64,000 nucleotides of DNA from Emiliania huxleyi CCMP1516 (GCF_000372725.1 NW_005200170.1:247052-311051); one strand, 5' to 3'. Positions 20,801 through 31,061 are shown, counted from the first letter of the stretch. A program made the numbers and translations. The notes: generated from the sequence alone by a model not told the origin.

Positions 20801-22816
20801 GCGTACCGCCCGCCCTCGAAGCTCCGCGCCACGCCCCGCCGCCCGTTGAGGTCGGGGCGTGCCGAGAGCCCGCCTAGCATGACGCGCTGGCCGAGCAGCG
20901 GTGCGTCTTCAGCTGCCGCTGCCGCGCCCGAGCAAGCGCCGCCCGCGCCGACCGCCGCCGCCTCGCGCTGGCCTGCAGTCACCTCCGCGATGTGCTGCCG
21001 GAAGGCCTCGACACACTCGGCGTGGCCCTTCTCCTTGGCCCACTGCAGCGCGGACTTACCGTGCATAGAGCGCAGCTTCGTATCCGCGCCCGCACGTAGC
21101 AGGCGGAGCACCACGGCAGCGTGGTTTTCGAAAGCGGCGCCCATCAGCGCGGTGCCGCCGTTGCTGTTCTGCAGGTTGATCTCTGCGCCGCCGGATCAGC
21201 AAGTCGACCACCTGCTCGCGCCCTTGGTTGGCAGCGGCCATCAGCGCGGTGAAGCCGTCGTGGCTCTGGATGTTGGTCTCCGCGCCGTGTAGCAGCAGAT
21301 AATCGACCACCCGCTCGTGGCCATGGTAGGCGGCGTACATCAGCGCGGTGAAGCCGGTGCTGCTCTGCAGGTCGATGTCCGCGCCGTGCTGCAGCAGCAG
21401 CTCGACCACCCGCTCGTGGCCTTTGTCGGCGGCGCGCATCAGCGCGGTCCAGCCGTTGCTGTCCTGCAGGTTGATCTCCGCGCCGTGCTTCAGCAGCAAC
21501 TCGACCACCCGCTCGTGGCCGTTGTCGGCGGCGCTCATCAGCAGCGAGAGGCCGCTCACCTCGCCTCTCTCGTACGTCGCGTCGGCCCGCCCGCCGCCCT
21601 CAAGCCACGCCAGCACCGCCTCCTCCTCGCCTCGCTCAGCGGCTGCCACGACCGCATCGGAGACTGGCATGCCACCGCTCGACGCCCGCTCCGCCGCCGC
21701 CGGCGACAGATTACCCGGCCGCACCCGCACGCTCTCGCCGCCTCCCTCGAGCGCCACCGCGTACCGCCCGCCCTCGAAGCTCCGCGCCACGCCCCGCCGC
21801 CCGTTGAGGTCGGGGCGGGAAGAGAGGCCGCCGAGCTCGACTCGCTGGCCGAGCAGCGGCGCGTCCACCACCGCTCCCGCTGCCGCGCCCGAGGAAGCGC
21901 CGTCCGCCCCTGCCCGGCCGTCTGCAGCCGCCGCCGCCTCCGACAAGACCTTGACGCACTCGGCGTGGCCCTTCTCCTTGGCCCACTGCAGCGCCGTGCT
22001 GCCGCACACACTGCGCGCCGCCGCGTCTGCGCCCGCCCGCAGCAAGCGCCGCACGACGGCGGGGTGGTTGTGGAAAGCAGCGAACATCAGCGCGGTGAGG
22101 CCCTCGCTGGCCTGCAAGTTGACCTCTGCGCCGTGCCGCAGCAGCAAGTCGACCACCCGCTCGTGGCCTTCCCGGGCGGCGTACATCAGCGCGGTGTAGC
22201 ATTTGCTGTCCTGCAGGTTGACCTCTGCGCCGCGCTGCAGCAGCAGCTCGACCACCCGCTCGTGGCCTTTACCGGCGGCGTCCATCAGCGCGGTGACGCC
22301 GTCGCTGTCCTGCAGGTTGACATGAGCGCCGTGCCGCATCAGCAGCTCGACCACCCGCTCGTGGCCGTTGAAGGCGGCGTTCATCAGCGCGGTGCAGCCG
22401 ACGCTGTGCTGCAGGTTGATATCAGCGCCGTGCCGCAGCAGCAACTTGACCACCCGCTCGTGGCCATTGCGGGCGGCGAACATCAGCAGCGTGATACCAC
22501 TCGCCTTGCCGATCTCGTACGTCGCGTTGACCCACCCGCCGACCTCGATCCACGCCAGCACCACCGCCTCGTCGCCTCGCTCAACCGCTGTCACGATCTC
22601 GTCGGTCGCCATGACACTCGGGGCCTGCACGGCCGCCCTCGACAGTTGGTCCGGCTGCACCCGCACGCTCTCGCTGCCGCCCTCGAGCGCCACCGCGTAC
22701 CGCCCGCCCTCGAAGCTCCGCGCCTCACCCAGGCGCCCGTTCAGCTCGGGGCGTGACGAGAGCCCGCCTAGCACGACGCGCTGGCCGAGCAGCGGCGCTT
22801 CCACAGGTGCGACCAT
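17881..22816 (-). CDS. ankyrin-repeat / TKL-type protein kinase / RING-finger protein (copy B, frame disrupted)
   Basis: Paralogue of the gene at 2790-7265, starting at the ATG 22814-22816 and ending at 17881, about 1646 codons if whole. It has three SH3-like modules (near 22790, 21850 and 20900), each preceding an ankyrin block, against one in copy A. An Ala/Glu coiled coil, kinase domain, C3HC4 RING and RGG tail follow. The kinase again shows HRDVSAGNILL and DVG. Near 21190 the sequence reads GCGCCGCCGG where sister repeats read GCGCCGCGCCGG: two bases are missing. This splits the gene into an upstream part (586 residues, frame ending 21056) and a downstream part (1087 residues from 21144). 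It may be a sequencing error in repetitive DNA or a real lesion; the kinase-RING half still has an in-frame ATG. Confidence 0.8.
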
Positions 22817-23444
22817 CTCGGCTGTTGAGGGCGCTGTCTTTCGTAATCACACTGTATTTCTTTTAGCGTGAAGGCGTTTTCTTTCGCTGCTGCGCAACCT
22901 CTCATTCTTTCAAAGTCGGCTCAGCGTCATTGTGTCAGGAGACGGAACACGGAGGAGCTGTATAGGTCACTAGAGACCCACACCATCGCTACATCACCAC
23001 AACCACCAAGTCGGATACAAGTCGATGACAATGTGCGCGGCAGGAGAAACCCACCAGCATGACAATGTGCGCGGCAGGACAAACCAAACATGAGACACGG
23101 TTACACAAGGACGGTCAGGCTACGGTCAGGAAGGTATGGTTCTTGCACTTGTGCAAGATTGGGCGTCTTCTGCCGCAGTCCCTTTGATGGGAGGCCCCAG
23201 GGTGGGGGCCACCTCGAACCCCCGGCCAGGGATTCGAGCGGAGGGTGCCCCGGATTCATCTATCCGTTGGGCCCCGGCACCTATTTTAGAACTGATCACT
23301 TTGCGCAGCAACCGTCGGCCGCCGCTTTTTAGCTGGACGGCAGTACGCTGCGCCGTCGCTCTGGCGTGCACGCTCTCGTGCCTCGTTGTTGTGACACGGG
23401 AGTAGAGTCGAGAGGTAGTCCTCGACGAGACGACCGGCGCTGCG
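22817..23444. other. spacer upstream of copy-B kinase gene, with repeat fragments
   Basis: The first ~100 bp still resemble the block A promoter region. At about 23023-23075 the 17-bp string ATGACAATGTGCGCGGCA is present twice in close succession. From about 23134 to 23393 lies a partial copy (about 260 bp) of the 360-bp unit that is tandemly repeated downstream. No gene is supported. Confidence 0.4.
23134..23393. repeat. isolated partial copy of the 360-bp repeat unit
   Basis: It matches the tandem units at 23905 onward from GTATGGTTCTTGCACTTG through CTCGTTGTTGTGACA, with a few differences, then diverges. It is separated from the tandem array by about 470 bp of unrelated sequence, so the array and this copy probably descend from one older insertion. 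Confidence 0.85.
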
Positions 23445-25373
23445 ATGCCAGACCTCGCTGCCGCCGAGCTCAGTATTCCTGCCGAGCAGCACCCCGATCC
23501 CGCAAAGCCACTGGTGATACCCGTCGACTCAACAGTGGTAGGCTCTACCCTGCGCTTCATTCCGTGGTCTGTGGTGGGCAATCCGGCCTTCCTCAATCTG
23601 CCCCCTCCTCCTCCAGGGATGCAACCGTCGTGGGTCCAGATTCCGCAGTGGGTCGCCATCAGTGCGCTTCTCCCGTTCAGTGAGCCCGAGCCCGCTGTGG
23701 CTTTGCTCCATCAAACGGGACAAGGCAAAAACACAGTTGCACAGATACATGCCGGCGGCGCGACTCCCCCCCCGCAGATCGTCCTCAGTGGGGGAGACCG
23801 CGACACCGGTGACGGAGCGCAGTTGGGAGTGTCTTCGGCTCACGCCAAGGCGCTCGTTGCTCCTCCGTCTCTTTGTATCTTCCATACTGCGTTTATCAGA
23901 AGACGTATGGTTCTTGCACTTGTGCAAGATTGGGCGTCTTCTGCCGCAGTCCCTTTGATGGGAGGCCCCAGGGTGGGGGCCACCTCGAACCCCCGGCCAG
24001 GGATTCGAGCGGAGGGTGCCCCGGATTCATCTATCCGTTGGGCCCCGGCACCTATTTTAGAACTGATCACTTTGCGCAGCAACCGTCGGCCGCCGCTTTT
24101 TAGCTGGACGGCAGTACGCTGCGCCGTCGCTCTGTCGTGCACGCTCTCGTGCCTCGTTGTTGTGACCCACCCTGTCCCACCCTTGTGTGATCAGTGTCTA
24201 CGGAGGGAGTGTCTTCGGCCTCCTCCGTCTCTTTGTATCTTCCATACTGCGTTTATCAGAAGACGTATGGTTCTTGCACTTGTGCAAGATTGGGCGTCTT
24301 CTGCCGCAGTCCCTTTGATGGGAGGCCCCAGGGTGGGGGCCACCTCGAACCCCCGGCCAGGGATTCGAGCGGAGGGTGCCCCGGATTCATCTATCCGTTG
24401 GGCCCCGGCACCTATTTTAGAACTGATCACTTTGCGCAGCAACCGTCGGCCGCCGCTTTTTAGCTGGACGGCAGTACGCTGCGCCGTCGCTCTGTCGTGC
24501 ACGCTCTCGTGCCTCGTTGTTGTGACCCACCCTGTCCCACCCTTGTGTGATCAGTGTCTACGGAGGGAGTGTCTTCGGCCTCCTCCGTCTCTTTGTATCT
24601 TCCATACTGCGTTTATCAGAAGACGTATGGTTCTTGCACTTGTGCAAGATTGGGCGTCTTCTGCCGCAGTCCCTTTGATGGGAGGCCCCAGGGTGGGGGC
24701 CACCTCGAACCCCCGGCCAGGGATTCGAGCGGAGGGTGCCCCGGATTCATCTATCCGTTGGGCCCCGGCACCTATTTTAGAACTGATCACTTTGCGCAGC
24801 AACCGTCGGCCGCCGCTTTTTAGCTGGACGGCAGTACGCTGCGCCGTCGCTCTGTCGTGCACGCTCTCGTGCCTCGTTGTTGTGACCCACCCTGTCCCAC
24901 CCTTGTGTGATCAGTGTCTACGGAGGGAGTGTCTTCGGCCTCCTCCGTCTCTTTGTATCTTCCATACTGCGTTTATCAGAAGACGTATGGTTCTTGCACT
25001 TGTGCAAGATTGGGCGTCTTCTGCCGCAGTCCCTTTGATGGGAGGCCCCAGGGTGGGGGCCACCTCGAACCCCCGGCCAGGGATTCGAGCGGAGGGTGCC
25101 CCGGATTCATCTATCCGTTGGGCCCCGGCACCTATTTTAGAACTGATCACTTTGCGCAGCAACCGTCGGCCGCCGCTTTTTAGCTGGACGGCAGTACGCT
25201 GCGCCGTCGCTCTGTCGTGCACGCTCTCGTGCCTCGTTGTTGTGACCCACCCTGTCCCACCCGTGTGTGATCAGTGTCTACGGAGGGAGTGTCTTCGGCC
25301 TCCTCCGTCTCTTTGTATCTTCCATACTGCGTTTATCAGAAGACTAGGTTTGAGTTCACAGCCTTGTTATTGA
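23445..25373 (+). CDS. long open frame across the 360-bp array (doubtful gene)
   Basis: An ATG at 23445 opens a 642-residue frame. The first ~140 residues are unique (MPDLAAAELSIPAEQHPDPA, then FIPWSVVGNPAFLNLPPPPP). The rest is four copies of a 120-residue unit, because the 360-bp period is a multiple of three. The opposite strand is also open across most of each unit, so openness is not strong evidence for translation. No domain is recognised. It could encode a repeat protein or be a by-product of the repeat. Confidence 0.25.
   Translation: MPDLAAAELSIPAEQHPDPAKPLVIPVDSTVVGSTLRFIPWSVVGNPAFLNLPPPPPGMQPSWVQIPQWVAISALLPFSEPEPAVALLHQTGQGKNTVAQIHAGGATPPPQIVLSGGDRDTGDGAQLGVSSAHAKALVAPPSLCIFHTAFIRRRMVLALVQDWASSAAVPLMGGPRVGATSNPRPGIRAEGAPDSSIRWAPAPILELITLRSNRRPPLFSWTAVRCAVALSCTLSCLVVVTHPVPPLCDQCLRRECLRPPPSLCIFHTAFIRRRMVLALVQDWASSAAVPLMGGPRVGATSNPRPGIRAEGAPDSSIRWAPAPILELITLRSNRRPPLFSWTAVRCAVALSCTLSCLVVVTHPVPPLCDQCLRRECLRPPPSLCIFHTAFIRRRMVLALVQDWASSAAVPLMGGPRVGATSNPRPGIRAEGAPDSSIRWAPAPILELITLRSNRRPPLFSWTAVRCAVALSCTLSCLVVVTHPVPPLCDQCLRRECLRPPPSLCIFHTAFIRRRMVLALVQDWASSAAVPLMGGPRVGATSNPRPGIRAEGAPDSSIRWAPAPILELITLRSNRRPPLFSWTAVRCAVALSCTLSCLVVVTHPVPPVCDQCLRRECLRPPPSLCIFHTAFIRRLGLSSQPCY
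23861..25345. repeat. tandem array, four 360-bp units plus a partial fifth
   Basis: The units start at about 23905, 24265, 24625 and 24985 (GTATGGTTCTTGCACTTG...) with a period of exactly 360 bp. They are virtually identical; the one clear difference seen is CCCTTGTGTG against CCCGTGTGTG in the last unit, so amplification is recent or homogenised. A short truncated fifth unit ends at about 25345. On the minus strand each unit contains CCCAACGGATAGATGAATCC and, ~45 bp on, GGGGTTCGAGG, faintly recalling tRNA-like A and B boxes. Confidence 0.95.
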
Positions 25374-25460
25374 GAAGAAAATACCTCCGATGGCGCTGTG
25401 CGCTGGCCTGTGAGAGGTTGAGGTGCGAGCCCTGTTCACACTCTCCAACACATTGTGCCT

Positions 25461-25474
25461 ACTTTGCCAGAAGT
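25461..25474. promoter_or_regulatory. ACTTTGCCA(G)AAGT palindromic motif upstream of the SPRY gene
   Basis: Near-copy of the palindrome found twice in the block A bidirectional spacer (7369-7381, 7462-7474). It lies 20 bp upstream of the ATG at 25494, and the surrounding ~30 bp (GCCTACTTTGCC, AAGTCGCTGA, CGGCACAACT) are also retained. Conservation across the duplication supports a regulatory or transcription-start role. Confidence 0.4.
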
Positions 25475-25493
25475 CGCTGACGGCGGCACAACT

Positions 25494-28298
25494 ATGGCTC
25501 CTCAACCCGCGAGCGAGCTCGCCAAATCAGCGGAGACGGCCCAGCGCGCGGCCGAGAACGCGCGCGCGGTGCTTGCCAAGGCCGCCAAGACGGCCGAGGG
25601 GGCCAGCAAGGCCAAGGAGAAGCTGGCCGCGGCGTCGGCCGCGAGCGGCGGCGGCGGCGGAGAGGTTACGTTCACGTTCAAGAACGAGAAGTGGGTCACT
25701 TGCGACGCGTGCAAGACCAAGGTGCGCAACGACGGCACCGAGATGAAGATCCACACCGGCGCCTGCTCGGGCGGCGGCGGCGGCGGCGGGCCTGACCCGG
25801 CCAAGGTGGCGGCGGTCGAGGCGGCGGCGGCCAAGGCTGCCGCGGAGCTCGCGGCGGCGGAGGAGGAGTCGCGGCGCGCGGACGCGGCGGCGGAGAGCGC
25901 GGCGGCGGCGGCCGAGGCGGCGGCGCAAGCGGAGAAGGACGCTCAGGCTGCAGCGGAAGAGAAGGAGGCTGCCGCTGCTGCGGAAAAGGAGGCCGCGGCA
26001 GCCGAGGCGGCGGCGGCGGCGGATCGGGCGAAGGAGGAGGCGGCGGCAGCAGAGACGGCGGCAGCAGAGACGGCGGCAGCGGAGGCAGCCGCCGCAGAGG
26101 CAGCCGCCGCAGAGGCAGCCGCCGCAGAGGCAGCCGCCGCAGAGGCAGCAGCGGCAGAGGCAGCAGCGGAAGAGGCAGCAGCGGCCGAAGCCGCTGCCGC
26201 AAAGGCCAAGGCAGCGGAAGCAGCAGCGGCAGAGGAGGCGGCAGCGGCAGAGGCCGAGGCTTCAAGGGCGGAGGCAGCAAAGGCCGAAGCGGCAGCGGCG
26301 GAGGCTGCGGCGTCCGAGGCGGCAGCAGCCAAGGCTGCGGCGGCAGAGGCGGCGGCAGAGGCGGCGGCAGAGGCGGCCGCTGCGGTAGACGACGCGGCGG
26401 GCGACGACCAGGCGTCAGCGCCGGCCGTTGAGGCGGGGAGGGGGTTGTCGGCGCAGGAGCTCGCCTCGCTCGAGGCCGCCGCGACGGAGGCTTCCAAGGC
26501 GGCGGAGACGGCCCAGCGCGCGGCCGAGAACGCGCGCGCGGTGCTTGCCAAGGCCGCCAAGACGGCCGAGGGCGCCAGCAAGGCCAAGGAGAAGCTGGCC
26601 GCGGCGTCGGCCGCGAGCGGCGGCGGCGGCGGAGAGGTTACGTTCACGTTCAAGAACGAGAAGTGGGTCACTTGCGACGCGTGCAAGACCAAGGTGCGCA
26701 ACGACGGCACCGAGATGAAGATCCACACCGGCGCCTGCTCGGGCGGCGGCGGCGGCGGCGGGCCTGACCCGGCCAAGGTGGCGGCGGTCGAGGCGGCGGC
26801 GGCCAAGGCTGCCGCGGAGCTCGCGGCGGCGGAGGAGGAGTCGCGGCGCGCGGACGCGGCGGCGGAGAGCGCGGCGGCGGCGGCCGAGGCGGCGGCGGCG
26901 GCCTTGGAGACGGCGAAGACGGCGGCTGTGGCTGCCGCGGCGGCAGAGAAGCAGGCGTCGGCGGCGAGAGCGCGGGCGTCGGCGGAGGCGCAGTCGGTGG
27001 CGGCGGCAGGTGGAGAGGAGGCTGCCGTGGAGGGCCCGCCCGCGGCTGAAGTGCCGCCGGCGGAGGCGGAAGCGGAGGCGCCGGCGGCGGAAGAAGCGCA
27101 ACCGGCCGACGCGGTGGGTCTGCCGGCCGAAGCGACGCCTCCCCGGGACGAGAAGGTGCAGCGTGCGCTCCTCAAGGCGATCGAGAGCAACTCGCTGCGC
27201 GGCGTCGAGTCCGCCGTCAAGAAGGGCGCCGACCCGCTGCTGCCCGGCGAGCACGCCAACACGCCGCTCCACATCGCGGCGATGTATGGCTCCCTGCGCG
27301 TGATCGGCTACTTGTGCGAGGCGAGGGCCGACCTGACGGCGTGCAACAGGGGCGGGAGGACGCCGCTCGAGTCGGCGCAGAAGGTCGGCGAGCCAAAGGC
27401 GATCGCGATGCTGCAGGCCTTTGCGGGCGGCTCCGGTTTCGACGTCGCCGCCGCCGAGTCGGACGATGGCGGAGAGGCGGCAGATGGCGCGGACGCTGCG
27501 GCGGCGGGGGAGGCGCCGTCGGGGGGGGCAAGTGGGGTGGCAGAGGAGGAGGTGGGGGAGGAGGTTGGGGAGGAGGCGGTTGCGGGAGAGGTCGAGGCTG
27601 GCGGGAAGGGCAAGGACAAGGCGGAGCCCGACCCTCCGGCCGCCGCTGCCGACGAGCCAGAGCCAGGGCCGGAGCCGGCCGACGAGGAGGAGGAGGAGGA
27701 GGAGGAGGAGGGCGGCGCGGAGGAGGGCGAGGTTGACCCTGCGGAGAGGGCGGCGGCGGTGGCGGCGGAGGAGGCGGCGGCACGGGCGCAGCGCGAGGCG
27801 GGCGGCCTCGTCCTCAAGCGGCTGCGCGGCGAACCGGGCGCCGCTCGCCACGCCGCGCCGCTTGCACGACCCCCTGGCCGCCCCAGAACACCCCACCTTC
27901 ACACCCACGCCGCCGGCCTCCACCACACACCCACCCCACAGCCCTCCCCCTCCCCCTCCGCCACAGGCCTCTGCGCAGCACTCGCCTGGTCGCCCGGCGA
28001 GGCGCGGCGCCTCTCCTTCCACCAGTTCTGCACGTTTGGCGCCCCGGACGCCGCTGCCGCGGCGAGCGACGGCGCGCCGCTTCGCCTGAGAGCGCCTAAG
28101 AGCGCCTGAGAGCACCAGAGATAGAGCCGCCGCCCCGCCAGAGGCTGCCCCCCCACCCCCCACCCTCGCCCCAAACGAAGAGACACATACGTTCCTTTGA
28201 CTCTTGAGGGGGCTCGGTAGCGGTGCCCAGCGTGGTAGTAGCAGCAAGCAGCTCCTTTCCCACCGCGCGCCTCCTCTCGGCGACCCAAGGCGTGCTCT

Positions 28299-28349
<51 letters not shown>

Positions 28350-29797
28350 CCCAGGTGTGCTCTACTACGAGCTCGTCGTCGGCGAGGGCCTCGAGAACCC
28401 GCAGGTTGGCTTTGCGACGGACGGATTCGAGGCGAGATCCGCCGAGATCAGACGAGACGCGCCGAGACGCGCTGAGACGAGCCGAGCCGAGCCGACGCGC
28501 CAAGACGAGCCGCTGGCTGGGTCCGGTCCGGACCGTGTCGCGCTGCCTCGCCCCCCTCCCCCCCCGCCCGCCGCCGCCGCCGCCGCTCCTCCTGCGCCTC
28601 CTTTGGCCGTGCGGTGCGCGCCTAAGCCCCACCCTGCGCCTGCCTGGCTCACGCCGCGTGCCCTCGCGCAGTCGGGGCGCGACTATTACGACGGCGACGG
28701 CGTGGGCGACTGCTCTCGCTCTCGTGTGTCACCGACACTTGACAGCTCCCTGTCTGAGCCGTGGCGCCCTCTCCTTTCTAGGCGACTGCTCGCACTCGTG
28801 GGGCATCGACGGCACGCGCTGCGCCCGCTGGCACGGAGGGGACGAGGAGTACGACTTCGAGTGGGCGGCGGGTGAGGAGACGCGCGGCGAGATGCGCCGA
28901 GATGTCCCCTCTCGCCCCTCCCGACTCTCCCTCCCCTCCCCTCTCGCAGGCGACGTCATCGGGCTCGCCGCCAACCGCGCCACCGGCCAGTTCGCAGTCG
29001 GCCGCAACGGCGCGTGGGGCGGCGGCGGCGCGGGCGTGCTCTTCTCGGGCGCGGGCTTGCGCTGCGAGGGCGGCGTCTTCCCCGTCGTGTCGGCCGAGGC
29101 GGGCTCCTTCGAGGTGCGCCTCCCCGACGCGGCGAGCGGCTTTGCGCACTCGCCCCCGCCCGTGGACTTGTGGGGGGAGGCTGCAGCGGCGGAGGCTGCA
29201 GAGGCGGAGGCTGCTGAGGAGGCGGCCACGGCAGAGGCAGCGAGGGCAGAGGCGGCGAGGGCGGCCAAGGCTCGGGCAGAGAAGGAGGCGGAGCAGCGCG
29301 CCTTTGAGGAGAGGGTCGCCGCAGCCAAGGCCGCGCGAGAGGCGGAGGAGGAGAAGGACGCGCAGGCCAGGGCCGAGGCGGAGGCGGCCGAGAAGGCTGA
29401 GGAGGAGCGCCGGGCGGCGGAAGAAGCGGCGGCGGCGGCGGCGGCGGAAGCGGCCGAGGCGGCGGAGAGGCAGGCGGAGGCGCAGGCGCGGCTGGCTGCG
29501 GAGGCGAAGGCGGCGGAGGAGGCGAGGGCGGCGGAGGAGGCGAAGGCGGCCCGTGAGGCGGCGATGGACGCCGACGAGCTGGCGGTCGTGCGAGCGGAGG
29601 CGAAGGCGGCGCGGCTGGCGGCGGACGCTGCTCGGCCAGACGGCAGGCAGCCGCGCGCGCTGATGGAGCTACGGGCGGAGGCGGCGGCAAACGAGGCCGA
29701 GAAGCTGCGCGAGCAGCTGCGCGCGGGTCGAGTGGCCAAGGCGGCGGCCAGCGCGGCGGCGCAGGCGGCGGCGCGGCCGAGGCCGCCCCCACCGTAG
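25494..29797 (+). CDS. Ala-rich coiled-coil protein with two zinc motifs, ankyrin repeats and a SPRY domain (multi-exon)
   Basis: The start is the ATG at 25494 (MAPQPASELAKSAETAQRAA). Exon 1 runs to about 27850. It contains two copies of a ~110-residue module carrying CDACKTKVRNDGTEMKIHTG followed by AC: Cys70, Cys73, His87 and Cys91 in the first copy, a plausible C2HC zinc site. The copies are separated by long Ala/Glu coiled coils, partly a 15-bp tandem repeat near 26080-26165. Two ankyrin repeats (about 27150-27420, ANTPLHIAAMYGSLRVIGYL) follow. Later exons form a SPRY domain: LCAALAWSPGEARRLSFHQF (27967-28090), VLYYELVVGEGLENPQVGFA (28355-28430), SWGIDGTRCARWHGGDEEYD (28780-28871) and GDVIGLAANRATGQFAVGRN (28950-29150). 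A second coiled coil closes the protein. Introns include GT-AG 28872-28949 and a probable GC-AG intron ending at 28780. Some junctions are unresolved. Role unknown; SPRY and ankyrin parts suggest protein binding. Confidence 0.75.
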
Positions 29798-30470
29798 ATG
29801 CTGATTACGGATCCCTGTACTCCCCAGTAGCACTCGCGAAGAGACACGCATTCAGCTGCCCCCCCCCCCCCCCTACTCCGCTGTATGCACTGCACGGTGG
29901 CGTACTCTCGGGTAATCTCGGGTAATCTCGGGTAATTAGGCCAGCCGCGCGACCGCGCGACGGAGAGGCGCCTCCGAGGGCGCGAGCCGCTCTCGGCGCG
30001 CCGGCGAGGGCCTTGGGCGCGCGCGGCGGCGGGCCCGGCCCGACGTCTGCCTCGCTGCTGGCCGGGCGGGCAGTGTGCGAGTCCGACATCGACCCGTCCC
30101 TCGCACCGGCAGTGGCACCTCCGCCGGCGGAGGCGGCGGGGGCGGGGGCGGGGGCGGGGGCGGGGGCGGGGATTGGGACCGGGAGTGGAGGGGGGCGGCC
30201 GGCGGCGGCGCGGGGCTCAACGGCGCGTACGGCGGCGGCGGCGGCTGCGCCGGCAGCGGCCACGCTGGCGGCGCGGCGCAAGCCGGCGGTCGCGTCGAGG
30301 TCTGTGAGCTCGCCGCGGCTGGGAGCGCGGGAGGCTGCTGAGCGGTCGGCGGCACTAGATGTCGGCACGCCGCACCCCTGTAGACTCGCTGTACTCCGCT
30401 GTATCCGGCAGCCCATGTCCTCACGCGGTGCTCTGAGCACTCACCCTCCTGGCTCGACACTCTGACGCTG
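29798..30470. other. GC-rich spacer, no gene supported
   Basis: Frames on both strands are open but encode only Ala/Gly/Pro/Arg-rich sequence. Short tandem repeats occur: TCTCGGGTAA three times near 29909-29938, and GGGGGC units at about 30140-30175. Confidence 0.3.
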
Positions 30471-30953
30471 ATGCGTCCACAACGTAGGTCCGCGGCTGCC
30501 GTGAGGCCGGTGTCGACTCGGACGACCTCCTCGAGAGGCGCCCCCGCCACCTCCGCCGCCACCAAGCCCTCCCTCTCCGCGCCGCGAGCCGCCGCGCCTC
30601 AATCCTCGTCGGTGGCACAGCCTCCCGCCACTGCCCTCACCGCCCCGCCGCCACGCCCGTCCTCCGCCGCCACGAGAGGCCGGGCGGTGGCATCGACGGC
30701 GGGCGACGGCCTGAGCGGCCGCAAGCCGGCCGCCACCCGCGACGTCCCGCCGGCCGCCGCCTCTGACCCCGCGGGCGCAGCCTCGCCGCCGGCCGCCTCC
30801 GCTTCGGAGGTGTACCAGAGAGTCGAGCCGCGCGCCGCCCCTCTCCGCGCCGCGCCGGCCCCGGGCAGGCAGGGCCGCGGCAAGGACGAGCCCGCCTCTG
30901 CCGCCGGTGCCGGTGCCGCCGCGAGGCGCAGCGCCGGCACGCCGAGCGGGTGA
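30471..30953 (+). CDS. low-complexity Ala/Pro/Ser-rich frame left of the gap (doubtful)
   Basis: ATG at 30471, 160 residues, starting MRPQRRSAAAVRPVSTRTTS; about half of the residues are Ala, Pro or Ser. The segment near its end (GRGKDEPASAAGAG) resembles a frame right of the gap (CGGKDEAATAGAGP at about 31705-31740), hinting at a duplicated exon. The minus strand is also open here. It may be part of a disordered protein interrupted by the assembly gap, or no gene at all. Confidence 0.25.
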   Translation: MRPQRRSAAAVRPVSTRTTSSRGAPATSAATKPSLSAPRAAAPQSSSVAQPPATALTAPPPRPSSAATRGRAVASTAGDGLSGRKPAATRDVPPAAASDPAGAASPPAASASEVYQRVEPRAAPLRAAPAPGRQGRGKDEPASAAGAGAAARRSAGTPSG

Positions 30954-31061
30954 GAGCCCACCTTCCCTCCTCGCCGGCCTTCTCGCCGCACACACGCCTT
31001 GCGCCCCCAGACCGTGATCAAAAACACCCTTAAAAACCATCCCATCTTTTAATTTATCTTT

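Larger units (their letters stand above)
14217..29797. repeat. segmental duplication block B (complete gene cluster)
   Basis: This is the fuller partner of block A and contains NHL/BTB (-), bicupin (+), ankyrin-kinase-RING (-) and coiled-coil/SPRY (+) genes. Cupin and kinase genes are tail to tail with about 275 bp between them; kinase and SPRY genes are head to head. The head-to-head spacer is 2.7 kb here against 228 bp in block A, because it has gained the 23.1-25.3 kb repeat region. Confidence 0.8.

Noticed and set aside
23200-23290. Possible tRNA gene on the minus strand of the 360-bp unit (CCCAACGGATAGATGAATCC and GGGGTTCGAGG)
   Set aside because: A D-arm-like and a B-box-like string are present, but no acceptor stem or proper T-stem can be folded, so only a faint pol III resemblance is reported.
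23861-25345. CRISPR-like array
   Set aside because: Units are 360 bp, contiguous and without unique spacers; the genome is eukaryotic.
26415-28349. 644-residue minus-strand frame opposite the coiled-coil/SPRY gene
   Set aside because: Arg/Leu-rich antisense shadow of Ala/Glu codons; no domain.
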